Position numbers and translations under genes: made by a program
The notes under the pieces: model-generated
Database searches by the model: none
Told to the model about the DNA's origin: nothing
Seen by the model: only the letters and a program-made list of their open reading frames with translations
In this document: piece by piece, positions 1 to 6,077 of the stretch
Numbering within the stretch: position 1 is the first letter of the stretch
Layout: every line of letters starts with the position of its first letter
NCBI GenBank assembly: GCA_039028315.1
Contig: JBCCIH010000152.1
Span: 1 to 6,157 of the forward strand
DNA from: Thermodesulfobacteriota bacterium
GTDB lineage: Bacteria; Desulfobacterota_D; UBA1144; Nemesobacterales; UBA2774
DNA length: 6,157 nucleotides
Direction of reading: 5' to 3'

Positions 1-816
1 GCATCAGCTGAGTCAAGAGGGGCAAATCCAGTGAGGCCCGCAATTGTATTCATACACGGCGGCGCTTGGTTAGCAGGAGATAAAGAGGATGTGCTCGATG
101 AGCCCGTTATCCTTGATGCAGCAGAGCAGGCTGGATTTCATCTTATCTCAGTTGGCTATCGTTTGGCCGGAATAGCTCCTGATACCGCTCCTTGGCCCGC
201 GCAGATTCATGATGTTAATGCAGCGATCAGATGGATAAAACAAAACGCTGCTATGCTCGATGTAGATCCTGAAAGACTTGTTTTAGTCGGCGGATCTGCG
301 GGAGCTCATATAGCCGCAGCCGCAGCTTATGGGTCTGATGTGAATGAGCTGCAGGGTCCAGAGAACCTGGTACCCCCAACACAGACCGATGTCGCTTTGG
401 CGTTTCTAATCTTCGGCGCATATGATATGAATATGATTTCACAGGACGGTTTTGATCTTGTGGATGACGGGACTTGCAATGTTTTAGACCTTGTCGGAAT
501 TACTGCAGTTGTAGTTCTTCTTGATTGCGGTTTTTCTCTTGAAGTAGATCCTCTTGCGGGATGCAGCCAAGATGCATTAGATTCTGCAAGCCCTGTTATG
601 AATGTGGATAGCTCAGATCCTCCGTCCTATCTTGTCCACGGACGAGATGACTGTGTTGTTCCATATCTTCAAACGGTCGGTATGGAGTCTGCATTGAATA
701 TTGCTGGTGTGACAAACGAGACTATGATCGTGGCGGACGGTGTACACGATTCGATGTCATTGATGCTTGATGTTGAGGGGATCCTAGAGTTTATTGACGA
801 TAATATGGAGCCATAG
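1..816 (+). CDS. Alpha/beta-hydrolase esterase (HSL/BD-FAE-like), 5' end outside window
   Basis: The protein is a probable carboxylesterase or lipase-like hydrolase. The reading frame is open from base 1 with no stop, and the first ten codons align with the linker before the catalytic domain of the next gene, so the GTG at 31 is an internal Val and not the start. About 70 N-terminal residues, probably including a signal peptide, are missing. Counting from the codon at 31, it shows the oxyanion motif HGGAW (9-13), YRL (43-45), the nucleophile elbow GGSAG with Ser89, HGRDDCVVP with the likely catalytic Asp207, and GVHD with His239, so the triad is complete. Cys149, Cys166, Cys178 and Cys208 match cysteines in the neighbouring paralogue and suggest disulfides in an exported protein. 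The cap-side insert (about 140-190) is hydrophobic and acidic and differs most from the paralogue. The alpha/beta-hydrolase fold is certain; the substrate is unknown. Confidence 0.9.
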   Translation, partial: ASAESRGANPVRPAIVFIHGGAWLAGDKEDVLDEPVILDAAEQAGFHLISVGYRLAGIAPDTAPWPAQIHDVNAAIRWIKQNAAMLDVDPERLVLVGGSAGAHIAAAAAYGSDVNELQGPENLVPPTQTDVALAFLIFGAYDMNMISQDGFDLVDDGTCNVLDLVGITAVVVLLDCGFSLEVDPLAGCSQDALDSASPVMNVDSSDPPSYLVHGRDDCVVPYLQTVGMESALNIAGVTNETMIVADGVHDSMSLMLDVEGILEFIDDNMEP

Positions 817-851
817 TTCTCAAGTATCCTATTAAGAATTATTAATTTCCC

Positions 852-872
852 GGGCGCACGTGCAGTGCGCCC
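852..872 (+). terminator. GC-rich hairpin after the first esterase gene, possible terminator
   Basis: This is a perfect 8-bp inverted repeat, GGGCGCAC / GTGCGCCC, around a 5-nt loop (GTGCA). It begins 36 nt after the stop at 814-816 and lies in the 123-bp gap between the two esterase genes. No uninterrupted T-run follows; only the looser T-rich stretch TATTATTGTTTTG occurs about 13 nt downstream. It may be a weak or Rho-assisted terminator, or a 3'-end stabilising hairpin. The stem is certain; its function is inferred from its position. Confidence 0.4.
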
Positions 873-939
873 AATTCCAAGGTATATTATTGTTTTGCAG
901 TAAATTTCTCGCCCATTAGGGATGGTGTGATTTTTTCAG

Positions 940-1014
940 ATGAAATCAGGATTTTCTAAAAGCTTATTTACAGCTCTAATTTTATCTATAATTGCGGTTA
1001 TGATAGCGGGCTGT
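940..1014 (+). other. Lipoprotein signal peptide with lipobox
   Basis: These are codons 1-25 of the second esterase. There is a short basic n-region (Lys2, Lys7), a hydrophobic h-region, and the lipobox IAGC ending in the Cys25 codon at 1012-1014. The match to the signal peptidase II consensus is good. The next residue is Glu, which in Gram-negative bacteria normally permits Lol transport to the outer membrane. Confidence 0.85.
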
Positions 1015-1989
1015 GAGTGGATGGGAGACTCTCAAAAGAGTTTTGAGTCCGTTGCCACAGAAGATGTTATCTCAAGCTCAAGGCTATCTGAACCACTGGA
1101 GTATACATATGTTGCGGACGGTCATGAGCGTCAGAAGCTTGATTTCTATGCATATGAAGAAAAGTCCGAAGTGGCTAGACCTACGCTTATCTGGATTCAC
1201 GGCGGAGCTTGGATTGCCGGGGATAAAAGAAAGATTGACCCTCTTGCCTACCGCATAGCAGGGCTTGGGAAATATAACCTCATATCAATAAACTACCGGC
1301 TTGCAAACGACACTCAGGCTCCATGGCCAGAGATTATTTATGACGTAAACGCGGCCGTAAGATGGGCCAAATCAAACGCAGCTAAGCTCGGAATAGATCC
1401 GGACAAATTAATCATTGCCGGAGAGTCGGCAGGTGCACACCTAGCGGCTATGTCCGCTTTTGCTGCAGATGCAGATGAGCTTAGGGGTGATCAAAACCCA
1501 GGTCCTACGACTGATGTAAGAGCGGCGATATTGTTCTATGGCGCTTATAACATGAGCAGCCTTGCGGTGCAGAAAAATAGCGCTGTTAAGTCAGGCATGT
1601 GTGATGAGCCTCAGTACTCAAGCCCGATTTTAGAACTTCTGGACTGCTCTGAAACCCATGACGAAAGATACAACATCGACAGCTGTGACCTTAAAAAAGT
1701 AAGGGCGGCTGATCCATGTGCATACGTAACAAAAAAGGCCCCTCCTGTCTACATCGCCCACGGCGAGAAAGACTGCATCGTTCCCTGGGGACAGAGTAAG
1801 GCGCTTCACGATGAGCTTAATGACGCCGGGGTTAAAAACGTGTTTATCTCAGTTGAGGACGGGCAGCATAACATTAACTCTTTAGGCATAGAGCCAAGAA
1901 ACGTTGTAGCGTTTATACAAGAAAGCCTAGTTGAAGAGAAAGAAAGCGTCTCTGATGCTGATCAGCCCTCAGCACCTACAAAGAATTAA
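940..1989 (+). CDS. Lipoprotein alpha/beta-hydrolase esterase (HSL/BD-FAE-like)
   Basis: This is a complete 349-residue probable carboxylesterase anchored by lipid. The N-terminus is a lipoprotein signal peptide: Lys2 and Lys7, a hydrophobic core at 9-23, and the lipobox I22-A23-G24-C25, with cleavage before Cys25. Glu26 at +2 is not the Asp inner-membrane retention signal, so outer-membrane anchoring is likely. A linker (about 26-80) precedes the catalytic domain with HGGAW (87-91), YRL (119-121), GESAG with Ser163, HGEKDC with the likely Asp278, and GQH with His310. Cys221, 236, 249 and 279 correspond to the four cysteines of the upstream paralogue; Cys260 is extra. The tail after about 330 is charged and low-complexity. 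ATG 940 is chosen because an in-frame stop lies at 928-930 and the signal peptide starts there. The ribosome binding site is poor. Fold and localisation are well supported; the substrate is not. Confidence 0.93.
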   Translation: MKSGFSKSLFTALILSIIAVMIAGCEWMGDSQKSFESVATEDVISSSRLSEPLEYTYVADGHERQKLDFYAYEEKSEVARPTLIWIHGGAWIAGDKRKIDPLAYRIAGLGKYNLISINYRLANDTQAPWPEIIYDVNAAVRWAKSNAAKLGIDPDKLIIAGESAGAHLAAMSAFAADADELRGDQNPGPTTDVRAAILFYGAYNMSSLAVQKNSAVKSGMCDEPQYSSPILELLDCSETHDERYNIDSCDLKKVRAADPCAYVTKKAPPVYIAHGEKDCIVPWGQSKALHDELNDAGVKNVFISVEDGQHNINSLGIEPRNVVAFIQESLVEEKESVSDADQPSAPTKN

Positions 1990-2004
1990 GCGGGAAGGCC
2001 CCGC
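1990..2004 (+). terminator. Short GC hairpin directly after the second esterase gene
   Basis: The inverted repeat GCGGG / CCCGC (1990-1994 and 2000-2004) has a 5-nt loop and begins at the first base after the TAA stop. The only T-rich sequence, TATTTT, begins about 9 nt beyond the stem, so a classical intrinsic terminator is doubtful. The position fits an end-of-transcript structure that would separate the esterase genes from those downstream. Confidence 0.3.
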
Positions 2005-2050
2005 AGCCAACTATTTTCCACAAAACAAAAAGTTATGAAAATTATGTTAG

Positions 2051-2063
2051 CGGACTTTGTCCG
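2051..2063. promoter_or_regulatory. Short palindrome upstream of the 125-residue protein gene
   Basis: CGGAC-TTT-GTCCG is a perfect 5-bp inverted repeat with a 3-nt spacer. It lies in the 131-bp gap before the gene at 2121. The sequence TAAAAT at 2071-2076, a possible -10 element, begins 8 nt after it, so the palindrome would overlap the -35/spacer region of a promoter. That placement could suit an operator, but a palindrome this short can occur by chance. No convincing -35 hexamer was found. Confidence 0.25.
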
Positions 2064-2106
2064 TATCCTGTAAAATAAGAGATAGGTGGATGTAAATATA
2101 AGACTA

Positions 2107-2113
2107 AAGGAAG
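2107..2113 (+). promoter_or_regulatory. Shine-Dalgarno site for the gene at 2121
   Basis: AAGGAAG ends 7 nt before the ATG at 2121. This is a good purine-rich site at the usual distance and supports that start codon. It is one of the clearer ribosome binding sites in the window. Confidence 0.7.
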
Positions 2114-2120
2114 TTGTACA

Positions 2121-2498
2121 ATGGATTTAAGAATTAAACATGTCTCGGGGCTCGGCTTTACCCCTGGGAGTTATGTGACAATAAAAAGATCAGGCGAGCA
2201 GCTAGTATTTCAAGGAGTTCAAGGCAAAGAATCTGTCTCCGGATTTAAAGGCGTAAATGAGGCTAAGGTTGAGAAAGTTGAGATTCAGAAAAAGATTCAT
2301 ATTGCCGATATTGTCAGCATAAAGCTAAACCCAAATGTCGAATCCTCAAGTGACTACGGCACGGTGGTCAAAACCTTTATCATCCTCACAATCCGCCACG
2401 ATTCAGGCGTGATCTATGATGCGCTTTTGGCGGGGGATGAAATTAAGCGCATAACCCCAGCTTATAACGAATTTATTGCAATGATCACAGGCGGATAA
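2121..2498 (+). CDS. Hypothetical protein, 125 residues, predicted soluble and beta-rich
   Basis: I do not recognise this protein. The start is supported by AAGGAAG at 7 nt. It has no signal peptide, no membrane segment and no cysteine, so it is probably cytoplasmic. The first 100 residues alternate hydrophobic and polar positions in several likely beta strands (about 17-23, 26-31, 61-69, 82-92, 96-101), joined by Gly/Ser/Lys-rich turns; residues about 47-60 are strongly Lys/Glu-rich. A short helix is likely at the C-terminus (about 113-122), before a final GlyGly. A row of strands followed by one C-terminal helix resembles a PH-like fold, but this is an impression of the pattern, not a family match. 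It is separated from the esterase gene by 131 bp and from the first transporter gene by 46 bp, so it could share a transcript with the transporters. Confidence 0.75.
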   Translation: MDLRIKHVSGLGFTPGSYVTIKRSGEQLVFQGVQGKESVSGFKGVNEAKVEKVEIQKKIHIADIVSIKLNPNVESSSDYGTVVKTFIILTIRHDSGVIYDALLAGDEIKRITPAYNEFIAMITGG

Positions 2499-2544
2499 AA
2501 ATTCTGTAATATTTCTCACTTATTAATGTTAAGCTCTATGTGCG

Positions 2545-3423
2545 ATGCTGGTTAATATTTTAATTCTCATTTATCTCGCTGCCGCATGGGGCGGAGCATT
2601 TTCTCTCCTAAAATACAATTTAAGAACTATCGGTCCTGTAACAGAAATGGCGGCAAGGGCTATTGTTGCTTTTGTTGCACTACTGATTTTATGCCTAATA
2701 TTAAAAAAGGATTTAAGGTCCGGGATAAAGAACTGGCCAGGCTATTTGGTGTTTGCGCTGCTAGGGATTGTGCAGCTATGGCTGGCTGATGCCTATGGAC
2801 TAAAGTACATTTCATCAGGGCTTGCGTCTGTCATGGTCAGTGTTGCCCCTCTCACAACTTTTGTTATCACAGCAGTAGTTCTGCGTGATGATAAGATAAC
2901 TCTCTCAAATGTCACCGGTCTTCTTTTAGGGCTGGTGGGATTGGTCTTGGTAATAGGTGTCGACAACATAGTTTCAGGCGGCGCAGAGCTCCTTGGAGTT
3001 GCTCTTGTTGTGGGCGGTTTTATGCTATTTGCGCTAAACGGCGTTTTAGCTCCAAGGCTGGTTAAACGCGCAGACCCTATTATTGCGACTACGTACTACA
3101 TCGGTATGAGCACTGTTATACTTATCGTGCTTGCTTTCATTATCGAGGCCCCTTTGCAGATGAAGTGGGGGCTAGATAATATCGCAGTTGAGATTATTGT
3201 CGGCTTAATCCCCACAGCAGGCGGTTTTGTAGGGTTCTACTATATGATTAAGCATGCCGGGCCGCTTTTTGCCTCGACCACTTTTTACCTTATGCCAATT
3301 TTTGGAATGCTTTTTGCTGTTGTTTATATGGGAGAAAAAACTAATATGCTTCAGATGGTAGGTATTGGTGTTGTGATCTTAGGGCTTTATCTAATAAATA
3401 GAAATAAAATGAAGGAATCTTAA
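2545..3423 (+). CDS. DMT-superfamily EamA-type transporter, array copy 1
   Basis: This is an inner-membrane transporter of the drug/metabolite transporter superfamily: 292 residues with ten predicted helices in two EamA repeats (about 1-138 and 150-286). Family hallmarks are Trp15 and Lys23 in helix 1, Arg38 in helix 2, Pro102 in helix 4, Asn165-Gly166, Pro178, Pro251, Glu264 and the tail NRxKxK (285-290). Basic residues fall in the even loops (54-62, 171-175) and the tail, giving N-in/C-in topology. It differs from its siblings by Asp82 in helix 3 and Lys87 where the other complete copies have Glu. ATG 2545 is chosen because it aligns exactly with the sibling starts. No Shine-Dalgarno sequence is visible, so initiation may be weak or depend on translation of the gene ending 46 bp upstream. 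It is closest to copy 2 (about 47% identity by hand count). Substrate unknown. Confidence 0.93.
   Translation: MLVNILILIYLAAAWGGAFSLLKYNLRTIGPVTEMAARAIVAFVALLILCLILKKDLRSGIKNWPGYLVFALLGIVQLWLADAYGLKYISSGLASVMVSVAPLTTFVITAVVLRDDKITLSNVTGLLLGLVGLVLVIGVDNIVSGGAELLGVALVVGGFMLFALNGVLAPRLVKRADPIIATTYYIGMSTVILIVLAFIIEAPLQMKWGLDNIAVEIIVGLIPTAGGFVGFYYMIKHAGPLFASTTFYLMPIFGMLFAVVYMGEKTNMLQMVGIGVVILGLYLINRNKMKES
3411..3416 (+). promoter_or_regulatory. Shine-Dalgarno site supporting a TTG start for copy 2
   Basis: GAAGGA lies inside the last codons of copy 1 and ends 8 nt before the TTG at 3425. There is no ATG or GTG near this position, and the TTG codon aligns exactly with the Met1 codons of the other copies. 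The site therefore decides the start codon. Confidence 0.65.
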
Positions 3424-3424
3424 T

Positions 3425-4303
3425 TTGATTAAGAACTTACTCGCGCTCATATATGTCTCAGTCGCATGGGGATCAGCGTTTGTACTGATCAAATACACCG
3501 AGCAGACAATTGGGCCTCTCAGCGTTCAAGCGGGCAGATGCACTATCGGTTTTTTAGCGCTACTTATAATCTCTCTGGTTTTGAGGCGAGACTTAGTAGG
3601 CCATGCAAAAAACTGGTTTGCCTGGCTTGTCTTTGCAGTGCTGGGCATTGTTTTGATGTGGGTCGCAGTTGGATTAGGAGAGGAATATATTACCGCAGGT
3701 CTCACATCAGTTATGGTCACAGTAGCGCCCCTTGTCACATTCATTATTACTGTGTTTTTTCTCAGAACGGAGCGATTTAGCGTAATTGGTGTAATAGGTC
3801 TTTTGGTTGGAGCTCTGGGGCTCGTATTTGTGGTAGGTCTAAAAAACATTCTAGGCGGAAGCTCTGTATTAATAGGAGCTCTTCTAATTGCCTCAGGATA
3901 TACATTGTTTGCAATAAACGGCATAATTGCGCCCATGCTTGCTCAAAACGCGGATCCTTTAGCAGCAAGTGTTTACTACACAGGCTTTGCAACTGTAATG
4001 CTTTGGATAATCACATTCATCTTCGGAGACCCTACGAGTATAAAACTGACCACGGGCAATATCACAGCGGAGCTCATAATGGGAGTTTTCAGTTTTGCTA
4101 GCGGATTCGTAGTTTATTATTGGCTTCTGAATCGCGCCGGGCCGTTTTTCTCCTCTATGACATTTTATTTGATTCCGATTGTGGGAATCTTGGGCGGATT
4201 CCTGGTTTTAAGTGAAAGTATCAGGATTTCCCAAGTAGTTGGTATGATGATTGTCTTTCTTGGCGTTTATCTGATAAATAGAGTAAAGTTCAAACAAGGC
4301 TAA
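3425..4303 (+). CDS. DMT-superfamily EamA-type transporter, array copy 2 (TTG start)
   Basis: This is a 292-residue, ten-helix inner-membrane DMT transporter with two EamA repeats. It begins with TTG, one base after the stop of copy 1, with GAAGGA 8 nt upstream; the rare start may lower its translation relative to its neighbours. The family positions Trp15, Lys23, Arg38, Pro102, Asn165-Gly166, Pro178, Pro251, Glu264 and the NRVKFK tail are all present. Basic loops at 54-62 and in the tail indicate N-in/C-in. Helix 3 ends with Glu86-Glu87, giving two acidic residues at the outer side. The segment after helix 7 (Gly201-Asp202) lacks the Glu201 found in the other complete copies. By hand count it is about 47% identical to copy 1 and 42% to copy 3. 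Substrate unknown; amino-acid or metabolite export is common in the family. Confidence 0.93.
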   Translation: MIKNLLALIYVSVAWGSAFVLIKYTEQTIGPLSVQAGRCTIGFLALLIISLVLRRDLVGHAKNWFAWLVFAVLGIVLMWVAVGLGEEYITAGLTSVMVTVAPLVTFIITVFFLRTERFSVIGVIGLLVGALGLVFVVGLKNILGGSSVLIGALLIASGYTLFAINGIIAPMLAQNADPLAASVYYTGFATVMLWIITFIFGDPTSIKLTTGNITAELIMGVFSFASGFVVYYWLLNRAGPFFSSMTFYLIPIVGILGGFLVLSESIRISQVVGMMIVFLGVYLINRVKFKQG

Positions 4304-4305
4304 AG

Positions 4306-5184
4306 ATGGTATTAAATGTAACAGTTCTGATGTTTGTGGCGGCGTTTTGGGCATTTACATTTATCTTCCTAAAGATAGAAGAGCGCACGATTACGCCTAT
4401 CACAATTATGTTCGGGCGCTCCATAATAGCCTTTGTGTTTTTATTCATCGTAGCGCTTATTCTAAGAAAAGACCTTTTAGCCCATGTTAAAGATGCTTGG
4501 AAGTTTTTTACCTTTGCGCTTCTGGGAATATCTGCCCTTTGGATTAGTCTTGCCTTTGGCCAGGAGCACGTAAGCGCTGGGGTTGCATCAGTTATCGTCA
4601 CAACAACACCTCTTCTCACATTTGTAATTCTGGTACTAATCTTAAAAGAAGAGCATTTTAGTTTTCAAGGCCTACTTGGCCTATTAATTGGAGTAGCGGG
4701 AATTGTTCTCGTAATAGGCATAAGCAAAATTATGGGCGGCGGATCAACCTTAAAAGGCGTGCTCCTAATATTCGGCGGCTTTGTATGTTTCACAATAAAC
4801 GGCATCTTGGTTGCTAAATTGGCAAAGACAATAGACCCTGTTATTACATCTACCTGGTTTCTGTTCTTCGCCTCCATTATCCTTGGCGCTCTCGCGTTTA
4901 TATTTGAGAGCCCGATGTCGCTCCCTTGGACTGGGGAGACCATTGCCGCAGAGCTTGCGCTTGGACTGATTTGCACTGGCCTAGGCTATTTTGGCTACTA
5001 CTTCATTATCTACAGAGAGGGGGCATATTTCTCCTCATTCATTTTCTACTTCATCCCGGTGTTCGGACTTTTGGCCGGGCATCTCGTTTTAAACGAAAAA
5101 GTGGTATTATCTCAAATTATAGGTGTTATTATGATTGTCGGCGGCGTATATCTTGTAAACCGGGCTAAGCTCAAGGGAGGATGA
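4306..5184 (+). CDS. DMT-superfamily EamA-type transporter, array copy 3
   Basis: This is a 292-residue, ten-helix DMT transporter that starts 2 bp after copy 2, with AAGG (4296-4299) 6 nt before the ATG. Helix 1 contains Trp15 and ends with Lys23-Ile-Glu-Glu. The acidic pair 25-26 is shared with copies 4 and 5, while copy 1 lacks it and copy 2 has only Glu26. Helix 3 ends in the LAFGQE motif (82-87) shared with copy 4. Arg38, Pro102, Asn165-Gly166, Asp177-Pro178, Pro251, Glu264 and the NRAKLK tail follow the family pattern. Before helix 9 it carries Arg237-Glu238-Gly, where the siblings have Ala-Gly, adding a charge to the cytoplasmic loop. By hand count it is about 47% identical to copy 4. 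The opening of copy 5 resembles it most. It is cotranscribed with its neighbours by spacing. Substrate unknown. Confidence 0.93.
   Translation: MVLNVTVLMFVAAFWAFTFIFLKIEERTITPITIMFGRSIIAFVFLFIVALILRKDLLAHVKDAWKFFTFALLGISALWISLAFGQEHVSAGVASVIVTTTPLLTFVILVLILKEEHFSFQGLLGLLIGVAGIVLVIGISKIMGGGSTLKGVLLIFGGFVCFTINGILVAKLAKTIDPVITSTWFLFFASIILGALAFIFESPMSLPWTGETIAAELALGLICTGLGYFGYYFIIYREGAYFSSFIFYFIPVFGLLAGHLVLNEKVVLSQIIGVIMIVGGVYLVNRAKLKGG
5174..5180 (+). promoter_or_regulatory. Strong but distant Shine-Dalgarno-like site before copy 4
   Basis: AGGGAGG lies in the last codons of copy 3 and is the best Shine-Dalgarno match in the transporter array, but it ends 17 nt before the ATG at 5198, beyond the usual 5-9 nt. 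An ATG at 5181 directly abuts it, is out of frame and gives no plausible protein. No nearer site is visible. The Met at codon 8 (5219) is a possible alternative start, but it would remove part of helix 1. Confidence 0.35.
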
Positions 5185-5197
5185 TTCTAAAAGCTCC

Positions 5198-6076
5198 ATG
5201 GTCAAATCAACCTTACTCATGCTCTACATTGCTCTTGTATGGGCGAGTGCAATTCTCTTTGTAAAAACTGAAGAATCTACAGTTCCGCCCTTAACTATTA
5301 TGGCAGGCAGAGCGATTTTTGCCTTTCTCACCATGTACGTTATCGCCCTTGCGACTCGCACAAAGATGACGGGTCTCTTAAACTACATGCCCAAGTTTAT
5401 ATTCCTCTCGCTCATAGGAATTGTGATTGTGTGGGCCGGGCTCGCATTCGGCCAAGAGTATCTATCCGTAGGCCTCGCGTCAGTGCTCGTTACCGTAACA
5501 CCTCTTTCAACGTTTATTCTTCTCGTATTCATCCTAAGAATGGAGCCGTTTAAATTAAGCGGCGTAGGCGGATTACTCTTAGGCCTCGTGGGCCTTGTGC
5601 TTGTGATTGGTCTTCACAGAATACTAGCCGGCGGCTCAACTCTGCTTGGCGTTTTCTACATCGGCGGCGCGTTCATACTCCTTGCCATAAACGGCATTTT
5701 GATAATGAAGTGGCTGCGTGATATAAACCCAATTATCACCACAATGTATCTGATCATGTTCGGCGCAATATTTTTGACCGCACTGGCATTTATCTTCGAG
5801 AGCCCTGAGCAGGTGCCTTGGACAAGAGACACAATCCTAAGCGAGCTTGTGCTTGCAATAATATGCACCGCGAGCAGTTACTTTGGCTACTTCTACCTGA
5901 TCAAAAGCGCCGGGGCGTTCTTTGCCTCGTTTATATTCTACTTCCTTCCGATATTCGGCCTTTTAGAAGGGCGCATCTTCAGAGCTGAGCCAATCACCAT
6001 ACTCCAAGTGGTCGGCGTCGCCCTTGTTTTTCTTGGAATTTATATTATAAATAGAGAAAAGTTTAAAAAAGGCTGA
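5198..6076 (+). CDS. DMT-superfamily EamA-type transporter, array copy 4
   Basis: This is a 292-residue, ten-helix DMT transporter with two EamA repeats. ATG 5198 gives a protein that aligns with the other copies from residue 1 with no gaps; the 13-bp gap before it is the longest between array members, and its Shine-Dalgarno site is oddly distant. Trp15, Lys23 with Glu25-Glu26, Arg38, LAFGQE (82-87), Pro102, Asn165-Gly166, Pro178, Glu201-Ser-Pro, Pro251, Glu264 and the NREKFK tail are present. The site before helix 7 is Asn177-Pro in place of Asp-Pro. The loop at 52-60 has fewer basic residues than in the siblings (Arg54, Lys56), and the loop at 171-175 is basic (Lys171, Arg174). By hand count it is about 47% identical to copy 3 and 42% to copy 1. 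Substrate unknown. Confidence 0.93.
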   Translation: MVKSTLLMLYIALVWASAILFVKTEESTVPPLTIMAGRAIFAFLTMYVIALATRTKMTGLLNYMPKFIFLSLIGIVIVWAGLAFGQEYLSVGLASVLVTVTPLSTFILLVFILRMEPFKLSGVGGLLLGLVGLVLVIGLHRILAGGSTLLGVFYIGGAFILLAINGILIMKWLRDINPIITTMYLIMFGAIFLTALAFIFESPEQVPWTRDTILSELVLAIICTASSYFGYFYLIKSAGAFFASFIFYFLPIFGLLEGRIFRAEPITILQVVGVALVFLGIYIINREKFKKG

Positions 6077-6077
6077 C

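Noticed and set aside
31..33. GTG as the start of the first esterase gene
   Set aside because: The frame is open back to base 1, and the residues before it align with the linker preceding the catalytic domain of the second esterase. The true start is outside the window.
895..923. TTGCAG at 895-900 and AGGGAT at 918-923 as a promoter for the second esterase gene
   Set aside because: The spacing of 17 nt is right, but the -10 hexamer matches the consensus poorly.
1013..1258. Forward-strand open frames in other phases inside the genes (also near 2586-2789, 3466-3780 and 4926-5168)
   Set aside because: They overlap conserved reading frames completely and their products resemble no family.
2507..2512. 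TAATAT as a promoter -10 directly before transporter copy 1
   Set aside because: No acceptable -35 hexamer lies 16-18 nt upstream, and AT-rich hexamers are common in such gaps.
2545..3423. Small multidrug resistance (SMR) protein
   Set aside because: SMR proteins have about 110 residues and four helices. These have 292 residues with two EamA repeats and ten helices.
3526..3936. Reverse-strand open frames opposite the transporters (also at 3777-3992, 4290-4619, 4665-4976 and 5656-5868)
   Set aside because: They lie wholly antisense to well-supported conserved genes, and several recur at the same relative place because the sense genes are homologous. No independent coding signs were seen.
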